A stretch of DNA of 58,357 bases from Akkermansiaceae bacterium. Lineage in GTDB: Bacteria > Verrucomicrobiota > Verrucomicrobiia > Verrucomicrobiales > Akkermansiaceae. Below the pieces are notes generated by a model. That model was not told the origin of the DNA. It did not search any database and saw only the letters and a program-made list of their open reading frames with translations. Both the position numbers and the translations under genes were made by a program. The stretch's first letter is position 1, and each line of letters opens with the position of its first letter. The stretch is from positions 1 to 58,357 of the forward strand of contig CAIXKE010000009.1 of NCBI GenBank assembly GCA_903919975.1, written 5' to 3'. This document shows positions 42,896-51,038 of this stretch, one piece after another.

Positions 42896-44389
42896 GTGTC
42901 CGGGATGTTCATTCCGGTATCTGAAATGTCGATTCCCCATGAAATGTTAGACCCGCGGACCATCGCGATCGGCGTTTGTTTGATCATGTTGTTGATCTTG
43001 GCGCAGGCGTTGCGGAATCAAAGGCGGCGCAACCGAATCATCCGCAAGCGGTTTCGGGATCTCGAGGGCGAGGAACAACGGATGTTTTCCTTCCTCCATG
43101 ATCTCGGGCTGGCGATTGAAAACGAACCTTCCCCTTCGGTGCTCTCGCGCATCATCGTGGACGGCATCGACAAGGTGGTGAGCGCCCATGGTGGTGCTGT
43201 CTATTTTCTCGGGGCGGGAAATGCGTTTCTCCTGCCATCTTATATCTCGGAGAATTGCCCACCGCTCATTGGAATCCCGGTCGAGGTGCGGAAAAAAGCC
43301 GCCCGAGACCCTCGCGCGCTGGAGAGTCACATTCGGCTGTCCCGCGTTCCTGTGGATGAAGGAATCCTCGGTCATTGCCTGGCCGCCGGGGTGCCCATCC
43401 ATGTCGAGGATGTGAAAAACCACTCCTCGTTTCGTGACGCATTCACTGGCTACACCGATAATGTCTCGGCATTGCTTTCTCCCTTGCGCCATGCCGGCAA
43501 GGATCTTGGTGTGCTCGTCGTCGCGCGGCGGCGTGAAGATGGGGCATTCACCAACAATGATTTCGCGGTGTTCCGTTCCGCAGCCGAGCAAGCTTCTTTC
43601 TCTATCGGCAACGCCCGACTCCATCGTGAGGCGCATGAAAAGCGGTCGATGGAAAACGAATTGCAAAACGCCCGCGAGGTGCAACGCATCTTGTTGCCAC
43701 AGGCGGAACCCGTTGTCGCCGGATTCCGGATCAGCGGCACCAACCTGCCGGCACGCATCATCAGCGGCGATTATTACGATTACATTGACCTCGGTGATCG
43801 TAAGTTTGGCATCGCCATCGCCGATGTTTCCGGCAAAGGAGTGCCCGCCGGGCTGTTGATGGCGATGTGCCGCAGTGCGCTGCGCTCGGTGGCACCGGGC
43901 CGCAAGTCTCCCTCCGAAGTGCTCGCGGCGGTGAACCGGCAGTTGTTTCCCGACATCCGCGAGGATATGTTCATCAGCATGGCTTACGGCATTTTGGATG
44001 AAGAGACCGGCAGTTTGACCATCGCCCGCGCGGGTCATGATCCGGCCCTCTTGTTTCGCCGTGAATCGGGCAAAGTCGAACTGCTGCGTTCCCCAGGACT
44101 CGCCCTTGGTGTCGATGGAGGCTCGGTGTTCGAGCGCGTCACCAAGGATCAGCAAGTGGATCTGCTTGTTGGCGACTGTGTGTTGTTCTATACCGATGGA
44201 GTCCGCGAGGCGCTGGATTCCACGGAAGAGGAATTCGGAATGGAGCGCATGTCGGAGTGTTTCCGCATGGCGGCTCCGCTCGGTTCCGAGGCGATTCTGA
44301 CGCGGATGCAGGAGGAGCTCCGCCAGTTCACAGGCGAGGGCCCTCAGATGGACGATATCACGCTCGTCGCCATCGAGAAGAAGCTGTGA
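42896..44389 (+). CDS. GAF-domain PP2C-type serine phosphatase (RsbU/SpoIIE family)
   Basis: A 497-residue membrane-anchored regulator starting at GTG 42896, with AGGAG upstream at 42879-42883 (an ATG at 42905 is also possible). One hydrophobic helix at about residues 24-42 is followed by a short coiled coil, then a GAF domain (about 65-245) and a SpoIIE/PP2C domain (about 270-495). The phosphatase metal-binding motifs are present: SGDYYDY, IADVSGKGVPAGLLMAMC, ARAGHDPALLF, LFYTDGVREA and DDITLV. It should dephosphorylate an anti-sigma antagonist, most likely the STAS protein encoded just upstream. The signal sensed by the GAF domain is unknown. Confidence 0.9.
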   Translation: MSGMFIPVSEMSIPHEMLDPRTIAIGVCLIMLLILAQALRNQRRRNRIIRKRFRDLEGEEQRMFSFLHDLGLAIENEPSPSVLSRIIVDGIDKVVSAHGGAVYFLGAGNAFLLPSYISENCPPLIGIPVEVRKKAARDPRALESHIRLSRVPVDEGILGHCLAAGVPIHVEDVKNHSSFRDAFTGYTDNVSALLSPLRHAGKDLGVLVVARRREDGAFTNNDFAVFRSAAEQASFSIGNARLHREAHEKRSMENELQNAREVQRILLPQAEPVVAGFRISGTNLPARIISGDYYDYIDLGDRKFGIAIADVSGKGVPAGLLMAMCRSALRSVAPGRKSPSEVLAAVNRQLFPDIREDMFISMAYGILDEETGSLTIARAGHDPALLFRRESGKVELLRSPGLALGVDGGSVFERVTKDQQVDLLVGDCVLFYTDGVREALDSTEEEFGMERMSECFRMAAPLGSEAILTRMQEELRQFTGEGPQMDDITLVAIEKKL

Positions 44390-44486
44390 CCCGCCCTGCG
44401 ACGTGAAGTCAGGCTGCAGGATAAAATAACCATGCCGGCGTAAATCCGGATTGCCCGGGAGTTACGAATGCCGTGAAGTTCCATCC

Positions 44487-45782
44487 ATGCGCTACGAACC
44501 GATTTCCAATGAGCTCTTCATCCGCAATCGACGGAATCTCCGCAGCCTGCTCAAGCCGAACAGCTTGGTGATTGTCCATTCCAACGACATCTATCCGACG
44601 AATGCCGACGGAACGATGTCATTCAAGCAGAACAGTGATCTGCTTTACTTAACTGGCATTGATCAGGAAGAAAGCGTGGTGATTCTGATGCCCGATGCCA
44701 TAGATCCAAAGGAACGTGAAATTCTGTTCGTGAGGGAAACCAGCGAACACATCGCGATCTGGGAGGGGAAAAAGCTGGGCAAAGAGCAGGCGAGTGAGGT
44801 TTCCGGCATCGAGCACATCGAGTGGTCGGAATCCTTTGAAAGTTACCTGCATCGAATGGTTCTGCAAGCGGAACATGTTTATCTAACGACCAATGAACAC
44901 TTGCGGGCGAATATCGTAGTGGAAACACGCAATGCCCGTTTCATCAAGGAGTGTCAGGCGCGATACCCGCTGCACCACTATGAACGATTGGCCCCGTTGA
45001 CGCACCGGTTGCGCATGATTAAGGGTGCCGAGGAAATCCAGATGATTCAGAAAGCTTGCGATATCACAGAGGCGGGTTTTCGTCGATTGTTAGGATTCAT
45101 CAAGCCGGGCGTCGGAGAATGGGAGATCGAGGCTGAGTTGCTGCACGAATTCGTGCGCAACGGCTCGCGCGGCTTCGCCTACGCGCCGATTATTGGGACT
45201 GGCGCGAATGCCTGCGTGCTGCATTATGTTGAGAATTCGAACCGTTGTCAGGACGGCGAAATGGTGCTTCTGGATGTGGCTGCTGAATACCGGGGATGGA
45301 ACTCCGACCTGACGCGCACCATCCCGGTGAATGGCCGGTTTACCAAGCGCCAGCGCGAAGTCTATGATGCCGTGCTGAGAGTTTTCCGGGCGTGCAACAC
45401 GTTGCTTAGGCCGGGAAATAATCCCTTGGAATATCAGAAACAAGCCGTCGAACTGATGGAGGAAGAACTCGTGAACCTAGGGCTTTTCAGTGCCAAGGAG
45501 GCGAAGGCCCAAGGTCCTGACAAGGCGCTCGTGAAGAAGTATTTCATGCATGGCACTTCGCATCATCTCGGACTCGACGTCCACGATGTGTGTCCGCCGC
45601 ATCAGACATTTGCCGAAGGCATGGTATTCACCATCGAGCCCGGAATCTATATTCGTGAGGAAAACCTCGGGGTCCGCATCGAAAACGATGTGCTCATCGG
45701 CAAGCACGGGAATATCGATCTGATGAAGAACATCCCGATCGAGGCCGGAGAGATCGAGGAATTGATGAATGGCGGGGCGTGA
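44487..45782 (+). CDS. pepP: Xaa-Pro aminopeptidase (peptidase family M24B)
   Basis: Start placed at ATG 44487, which matches the family N-terminus (RYEPISNELFIRNRRNL), giving 431 residues. The enzyme removes an N-terminal residue preceding proline. The di-metal ligands are all visible: Asp263 and Asp274 (LLDVAAEYRGWNSDLTRT), His359 in HGTSHHLGLDVHD, Glu384 in FTIEPGIY and Glu399 in VRIENDVL. The N-terminal creatinase-like domain covers about 1-175. A soluble cytoplasmic enzyme; it is probably a single-gene unit. Confidence 0.95.
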   Translation: MRYEPISNELFIRNRRNLRSLLKPNSLVIVHSNDIYPTNADGTMSFKQNSDLLYLTGIDQEESVVILMPDAIDPKEREILFVRETSEHIAIWEGKKLGKEQASEVSGIEHIEWSESFESYLHRMVLQAEHVYLTTNEHLRANIVVETRNARFIKECQARYPLHHYERLAPLTHRLRMIKGAEEIQMIQKACDITEAGFRRLLGFIKPGVGEWEIEAELLHEFVRNGSRGFAYAPIIGTGANACVLHYVENSNRCQDGEMVLLDVAAEYRGWNSDLTRTIPVNGRFTKRQREVYDAVLRVFRACNTLLRPGNNPLEYQKQAVELMEEELVNLGLFSAKEAKAQGPDKALVKKYFMHGTSHHLGLDVHDVCPPHQTFAEGMVFTIEPGIYIREENLGVRIENDVLIGKHGNIDLMKNIPIEAGEIEELMNGGA

Positions 45783-46002
45783 AAGATGAGTCGGATGAGT
45801 GTGGCCGAGTTGTGCTTCAGTTTGGTGCCCCGACCGCGGGTTCTAGCAGACCGTGGCGCAGTAAGGAGCGTTCGCACTCGCGGGCGGCGACGAGCTTCGC
45901 CACGCCGGCGCCGGGTTCGAACAGCCGCCAAAGACTTCCCGGAACCGCTTCAGCATCTTGGGTTTGATCGTCAATTAGTCTCTTGGTGTTTCGCGGGTAT
46001 CA

Positions 46003-46653
46003 TCAGACGATTCCCTGGCGCAGGGCCTTTGAAACCGCTTCGGTTTGCGACCGGACGTGGAGTTTCCGATAGACCGAGCGCAAGTGCATATCCACCGTGT
46101 GTTGGGAAATTGCCAGTTGATCGGCGATTTCCTTTTTGATGAGTCCCTTGACCAGATAACGAAGGACATCCTCCTCACGTGTGGTGAGTGGCTCGATGTG
46201 CTCGACCGGGCCGTAGCGTGAGAATCCTTCGAGAATCATTTTCGCGATCGGACTGCTGAGTGCGGACGCGCCGTGGATGACATCTCGGATGCCAGCGAGG
46301 ATTTCCTCGGGATCGGCGGTTTTGAGCAAGTATCCGGAGGCTCCGCTGCAGATGGCGCGGTAAACTTTTTCACGGTCGTCGAATGAAGTGAGAATCAGCA
46401 CTTTCAAATCGGGCATCATGCGGCGGAGGTCGCCGAGGACTTCGATGCCATCACGGCGGGGTAGGCCGATATCGAGCAACAATAGATCGGGAGATTCGCT
46501 GGTGAATTTGAGTTTTTCGTAAAGATCGGCAGCCGTTGTGAAGTGATGGGGGCACTCCATGTCATCCTCTCCACTGATAAGGCGGCGGATTTGTTTGGCG
46601 AAAACCTCATGGTCTTCGAGAATCCACACGTTGATCGGAACTTCAGGGGTCAT
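46003..46653 (-). CDS. NarL/LuxR-family response regulator
   Basis: A 216-residue regulator. The receiver domain (about 6-125) has the acidic pair ED at 13-14, the phosphoacceptor Asp61 in LLLLDIGLP and the conserved Thr/Lys (TSFDD, LLKTADPEEI). The LuxR-type helix-turn-helix occupies about 150-210: LTTREEDVLRYLVKGLIKKEIADQLAISQHTVDMHLRSVYRKLHV. The start overlaps the upstream histidine kinase stop by 4 bp, so the kinase and regulator are co-translated. Targets cannot be told from the window. Confidence 0.95.
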   Translation of the reverse strand: MTPEVPINVWILEDHEVFAKQIRRLISGEDDMECPHHFTTAADLYEKLKFTSESPDLLLLDIGLPRRDGIEVLGDLRRMMPDLKVLILTSFDDREKVYRAICSGASGYLLKTADPEEILAGIRDVIHGASALSSPIAKMILEGFSRYGPVEHIEPLTTREEDVLRYLVKGLIKKEIADQLAISQHTVDMHLRSVYRKLHVRSQTEAVSKALRQGIV

Positions 46654-48683
46654 GAGGTGGCGGCTTGATTGTTGAGATGGGAGCGTTTGACGAGGAGGCG
46701 GATGCAGGTACCGGTTTCCTTGGAGGATTCGATTTGCAGGATTCCCCGCAGTGCATTGGCCCGGTCTTCCAGCTTGCGAACGGCTGCGGGGGATTTTCCC
46801 TCGATAAGGGGGATGCCGATGCCGTTGTCGAGGACTTCAAGCGCCAGTTTGTCATGTTCGTCCCACAGGCGGATGGAGACGCGGGTTGCTTGAGAGTGTT
46901 TGAGGATGTTATGAATCGCTTCTTTGTAGAACAGGAACAAGTGGCGCTTCGCATCGAGTGAGAGCTTGGCAGTTGTTCTGTTAGATCCGCATTCGAGAGT
47001 GAAGGAGATTTCCCGTAGCAGACGTCCGGCAGTTTCGCGCATGCGGATGACGAGATCGCCAACGGAGTCCTGGCGGCGTTCCAAGAGCCAGACGATGTCT
47101 CTCATGGCCAGTGAGCTTTCACGAGCGATCGACTCCACTTCAAGGAGATCCAGATCGATTTCCTCCGGTCCGTTAAGTCGGGCGAGGTCCTTGCGTGCGG
47201 TGCGTGCGATGAGCGAGATGCTGCCGAGATTGCTGCCGATGTCGTCATGCAAATCGGAGGCGATGCGTTTGCGGATATGAGTGAGTTGCTCCTTGGACAT
47301 CATGCGGCGGCGCTCGACGATGAAGACTGGAATCAGGAAGGTCAGGCCGAGGATGACGGCGGAGCCCCAAGCGGCATTGAGTTCGCTGTTGGCAGCCATT
47401 TTTTGATAGGTGGGCCGCAGCGATTTGAGTTCTTGTTCAATGCTCCCGCGTTCGCAGAGTTGATTCAGCCATGTGGCGATGGTGAAAATTCGTTTCTCTG
47501 AGCTGAAGCCATCGGTTAATGAGGTGACCTCGGAAGTCTGGCCGTCATGGCTGCGTGTGATGGGAAGTCCTTTGGCGAGATTCTGGCCGCGGGACCACAC
47601 TTCGATTTCCGATAGAGCGTGGATTTTCCGGTTGCCCATCATTGACGGGCGGATCGCGGTGAGGACCATGGTTTTGGCACTTCTTCCGTGCAGTGGAATT
47701 ACGAGCGGTGTCATGTGGCTCGCTCCGGGCATGGAGTTTTCCCATTTCAAAACCGTCCCGGAGCTTGTCCCATTTTCCTGTAGGAGACTGATTTCAAAGG
47801 ATTCCGGAAAAACGGAGCCCTCGAAAGAGCTGCTCATCTGATAGGGAAACAAGACGATTCGATCCAATGGGCCAGTGGTATCGAGCGAGAGCGTCCAAGT
47901 GGTGATTTCCTCATCGTTGAAAAGATGGACGACATCGTCGGAATGGTCTTCAGCCCGAATACCGTGTTGCCATATTCCGAGCGTGGTCCGGCCGTCGATC
48001 AAGGCCTCGGGATACCAGATGCCGGTGACATCAAGGCTGCCGATTGTGGTGACGGTGGCTCCGAATGAGACCGGATCGCCATTGGAGATCACGAAGAATT
48101 CCGCCAGACCAAACAAATCGATGGCACCCCGGTTGTAGCCTTCCTGCACGGTGAGTCTTACATATCTAGCCGTATTCCTGGCTGTATCGGAGGGCTTGAA
48201 TGAAACCGGGATGCGGTCTGGTGTCGGGTATTGAATGGTGCCTGAAGTATAGAGGATCGTCCGTTGGCTGAAATCAGCCTGATCGGAGAGATCCAGCGTG
48301 AAACGTTTTGGGAAAATTCCATAGTCGTTGAAATAGTCCCGCTGAGTGGGGACTAGATAAATCGCATCGATCGGAACGGATTTGCCGAGATCGAGAATGA
48401 TCGAGGGATCAGCGCCGTCACGGCTGCCCCGAGCCCCCCGATAGCCGAGCCCTGCCTTCAACGGGTATTCGCAATACTGCGACAGGGAGGATGCCTTTCG
48501 GTCGAGCCAATCCACGCGGTTTTCAAGATCGACAAGTTGAGAGTCGAAAACACGGGCGATCCGTGAGACGGGATCGCGAATGGGTTCGGCAGACATCGGT
48601 TCGGCGTGCATTTGATGCGCGCAGGCAGTGAGCGATAGTGCCAAGGCGAAATGCCGCCTAAAGCGATGTGTATGCCATCTCAT
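46650..48683 (-). CDS. NarL-type sensor histidine kinase with discoidin-like periplasmic sensor
   Basis: A 677-residue membrane kinase. After a signal-like N-terminus (about 1-27), some 390 residues form the sensor. It contains two units reminiscent of F5/8C (discoidin) domains: DPSIILDLGKSVPIDAIYLVPTQRDYF, and a second around residues 215-375 (ITTWTLSLDTTGPLDRIVLFPYQ). A membrane helix (about 445-465) leads to the HisKA_3 dimerisation motif IASDLHDDIGSNLGSISLIA, with His479 as phosphorylation site, then a HATPase domain with EVLDNGIGIP. Discoidin-like domains usually bind glycans, so a carbohydrate or cell-wall signal is inferred. The cognate regulator follows with a 4-bp overlap. Confidence 0.9.
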   Translation of the reverse strand: MRWHTHRFRRHFALALSLTACAHQMHAEPMSAEPIRDPVSRIARVFDSQLVDLENRVDWLDRKASSLSQYCEYPLKAGLGYRGARGSRDGADPSIILDLGKSVPIDAIYLVPTQRDYFNDYGIFPKRFTLDLSDQADFSQRTILYTSGTIQYPTPDRIPVSFKPSDTARNTARYVRLTVQEGYNRGAIDLFGLAEFFVISNGDPVSFGATVTTIGSLDVTGIWYPEALIDGRTTLGIWQHGIRAEDHSDDVVHLFNDEEITTWTLSLDTTGPLDRIVLFPYQMSSSFEGSVFPESFEISLLQENGTSSGTVLKWENSMPGASHMTPLVIPLHGRSAKTMVLTAIRPSMMGNRKIHALSEIEVWSRGQNLAKGLPITRSHDGQTSEVTSLTDGFSSEKRIFTIATWLNQLCERGSIEQELKSLRPTYQKMAANSELNAAWGSAVILGLTFLIPVFIVERRRMMSKEQLTHIRKRIASDLHDDIGSNLGSISLIARTARKDLARLNGPEEIDLDLLEVESIARESSLAMRDIVWLLERRQDSVGDLVIRMRETAGRLLREISFTLECGSNRTTAKLSLDAKRHLFLFYKEAIHNILKHSQATRVSIRLWDEHDKLALEVLDNGIGIPLIEGKSPAAVRKLEDRANALRGILQIESSKETGTCIRLLVKRSHLNNQAATS

Positions 48684-48882
48684 TCAGCTGAATATTGCGA
48701 TACGTTTTTGGCGGGTTTTTCAAAATGATCAATTTATTTTAAATAAAAAGTTCATCTTTCGGGATTTGTGACAACGCCTTGAATGATCTCCGCGATCTTC
48801 GCGTTTCAATTTGGTCAAAAAAGCAATTGTGAGGCATTGCCGGTGTTGCGTGCCGATTGACCTTGGTCTGCGGGTAGGATAA

Positions 48883-50139
48883 GTGCGCTTAGTGTTGGGC
48901 GAGCAAAACATCCGGACGAATTCGCGGGCGATTTTCGCCGTGTTGTGGATTGTGTTCTTTTTTCACGGGATGGGGCCGGGTTTCTGGGTTTCCGCGTTGA
49001 CGAATATTTTACGGGCGAGGGGACTTGGGGCATGGGTTCCGACGGTGTTCATGGTGCCGCCGCTGTGCGCGTTGGTGGGGCCGCTGATCGGTGGGGCGCT
49101 GGCGGATCAACGGGTGTCGGCGAATCGTTTATTCGCATGGTGCTCGTTGATGGCATCGGTGGTGTTGTTTGCGGCGTTCGGGAGTTTGAAGGCGGGGTGG
49201 CATCCGTTGTGGTTTGTGGGTTTACTGGGCGTGTATTCGTTGTTGTCCGGGCCGAGCTGGGGATTGCTGGCGACGGTTTCCTTGACGCATTTGTCGCATG
49301 GTGCGCGGCAGTTTCCCTTGGTGCGGGTGGGCGGGACGCTGGGATGGGTGGCCGGAGGGCTGATGACGAGTTATTTGCTGCATGCGGACACCAGCCCGGT
49401 GGCCGGCTATGCGGCGACGGGGGCGTGGGTTGTTTCGGGGTTGCTGGCGTTTTTACTGCCTCACACGCCGCCGCTTGGAAAAGGGATCTCGTTGAAAAGT
49501 CGCTTGGGCTTGGATGCGTTCTCGCTGATGAAACAACGGGATTACCTAACATTTTTCGTGGTGACCGCGTTGTTTTCGATCCCGCTCTCGGCATTTTACA
49601 TGTATGGTCCGGAGTTTTTGAAAGTGCTGGGTGATCCGCATCCGACGGGCACCATGACCATCGCCCAGATGCTGGAGGTGGGCAGCATGTTGGTGGTGGG
49701 CGCGGTGATGACGCGCTACCGGGTGAAGGCGGTTTTGCTATGGGCGCTGGGGCTCTCCGCGCTGCGTTTCGGAATGAGTGCGTGGGCGGGAGTGACGGGC
49801 GGCATCTACTGGCACATCGGCGGAGTGGCGCTGCACGGTTTGTGTTACACGTTCTATTTCATCACGGCGCAGGTGTTTTTGAACCGCCGGGTGGATCCGG
49901 GGATGAGGGGGCAGGCGCAGGGCTTGCTATCGATGGTCTCCGGCGGATTCGGGCCATTGTTAGGCGCGTTGATCTGCGGTTGGCTGCGGGACACATGTGT
50001 GACCGACGACGGCCAAGGATGGTCGCTGTTCTGGACGATTCTGGCGGCGATGATCGCGGGGTGTTTCGCGCTCTTCGCCGTGTTCTATCAGGGATCGAGT
50101 GCGGACCTCAGAGACCTGGAATGCCAAGACCGCCGGTGA
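48883..50139 (+). CDS. Major facilitator superfamily transporter
   Basis: A 418-residue protein with about twelve membrane helices. The start is a GTG, and the ribosome-binding site is poor. The pattern resembles the nucleoside:proton symporter/sugar-transporter branch: FFFHGMGPGFWVSALTNILRARG at the N-terminus, PLIGGALADQRVSANRLFAWC after helix 2 (equivalent of the GxxxDR-type loop), and a charged central loop. The substrate is not evident. Its 3' end overlaps the convergent ybaB gene by 32 bp. Confidence 0.82.
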   Translation: MRLVLGEQNIRTNSRAIFAVLWIVFFFHGMGPGFWVSALTNILRARGLGAWVPTVFMVPPLCALVGPLIGGALADQRVSANRLFAWCSLMASVVLFAAFGSLKAGWHPLWFVGLLGVYSLLSGPSWGLLATVSLTHLSHGARQFPLVRVGGTLGWVAGGLMTSYLLHADTSPVAGYAATGAWVVSGLLAFLLPHTPPLGKGISLKSRLGLDAFSLMKQRDYLTFFVVTALFSIPLSAFYMYGPEFLKVLGDPHPTGTMTIAQMLEVGSMLVVGAVMTRYRVKAVLLWALGLSALRFGMSAWAGVTGGIYWHIGGVALHGLCYTFYFITAQVFLNRRVDPGMRGQAQGLLSMVSGGFGPLLGALICGWLRDTCVTDDGQGWSLFWTILAAMIAGCFALFAVFYQGSSADLRDLECQDRR

Positions 50140-50413
50140 GTTTTTTCATCTCGGTAGCGCTGCGGTCCTTGCCGGTGTTGATGGCATCCTGCACTCCCTT
50201 GAGGACCAATTCTTCGAGAAACTCGACGTCTGAGGGATCGACGACGGAAGGATCGATTTTGATCGAGACGACATCGCCGGAGCAGGTTGCGGTGACGGTG
50301 ACTTTGCCACCGCCGACGGAGGACTCGACGATTTGTTGGGCGAGTTCTTCTTGTTTGGCGGCGAGCCCGGCTTGCATTTGCTGGGCTTGTTTCATCAGTT
50401 TGGCGATATTCAT
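50108..50413 (-). CDS. ybaB: YbaB/EbfC family nucleoid-associated protein
   Basis: A 101-residue small DNA-binding protein. The family hallmarks are an N-terminal helix MNIAKLMKQAQQMQAGLAAKQEELA, then VESSVGGGKVTVTATCSGDVVSIKID and the acidic/hydrophobic FLEELVLKGVQDAI. It ends in the glycine-rich GGLGIPGL. YbaB genes commonly sit next to dnaX; here two toxin-antitoxin genes are inserted between them. The 3' end overlaps the MFS gene on the other strand. Confidence 0.94.
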   Translation of the reverse strand: MNIAKLMKQAQQMQAGLAAKQEELAQQIVESSVGGGKVTVTATCSGDVVSIKIDPSVVDPSDVEFLEELVLKGVQDAINTGKDRSATEMKKLTGGLGIPGL

Positions 50414-50437
50414 AGAGGTGTGTTGTGGGTGATTGAG

Positions 50438-50737
50438 TTATTGGCGATTGGTGCCGAAATCCGGATTGCGATGGTGGTGGCGGATGACGAGAATCCGTAC
50501 TGCAATGGATTCGATTCGATAGAGAAAATGATAAGGAAAACGCTTTAAATTGGCTCGCCTCAGATCGTTGGCAAAGAAATGAAACCGCTGTGGATTCGCT
50601 AAGATTTGGTCAAGGCACGAGATGGATTCGGTTTGAAATTCTTCTGCCAGATGAATCCCGCTCTCCTGCTCATAGAATGCGAAGATTCCCTTGAGATCAT
50701 TCGAAACTCTCGGATTGAAACTAAGAGGCAGCGTCAT
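50438..50737 (-). CDS. RelE/ParE-superfamily toxin
   Basis: A 99-residue basic protein. SFNPRVSNDLKGIFAFYEQESG is the first beta-strand/helix pair of the RelE/ParE toxin fold, and YHFLYRIESIAVRILVIRHHHRNP is the last strand pair with a basic patch (R-H-H-H-R). Start and preceding antitoxin stop overlap by 4 bp, the normal coupling of such pairs. It may target mRNA or DNA gyrase; the family alone does not settle this. Confidence 0.85.
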   Translation of the reverse strand: MTLPLSFNPRVSNDLKGIFAFYEQESGIHLAEEFQTESISCLDQILANPQRFHFFANDLRRANLKRFPYHFLYRIESIAVRILVIRHHHRNPDFGTNRQ

Positions 50738-50946
50738 CGTGCCAAGGATCGCTTGAATTCATCATAAGTCAGGCAGGCGGAGGGATCAGCATTCATCTCA
50801 GCATCCCGGCGCATTGCTTCTGCGACTCCACCATCGTCGTCCGAGTAGGCGGTAGGCAATGATCTTAGGATGTAACTGGCAAGCTCCGCTCGTGCGCCAT
50901 CCGGCAAAGTCATGATTTGCTCTTCAATTTGTGAGATTGTGACCAT
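50734..50946 (-). CDS. Antitoxin of the addiction-module component type
   Basis: A 70-residue protein with the pattern LPDGARAELASYILRSLP, a helix typical of PF09720-like antitoxins, and a C-terminal segment (YDEFKRSLAR) that would contact the toxin. It precedes and overlaps the toxin gene. The N-terminus TISQIEEQIMTLP is characteristic. It probably neutralises the toxin and is more labile. Confidence 0.83.
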   Translation of the reverse strand: MVTISQIEEQIMTLPDGARAELASYILRSLPTAYSDDDGGVAEAMRRDAEMNADPSACLTYDEFKRSLAR

Positions 50947-51038
50947 GGAGTGAATTCTAGGCTTTTGGGTTAATTTCGCAATCTCTCATTATGAAGCATG
51001 GGAGATGAAATTCAGAGTTTGAACGCGTCCAAAAACGA

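Noticed and set aside
45829..46008. Minus-strand frame with a plausible tail (LFEPGAGVAKLVAARECERS)
   Set aside because: Only about 60 codons after an in-frame stop, overlapping the response regulator gene, with no start; not enough to call a gene or pseudogene.
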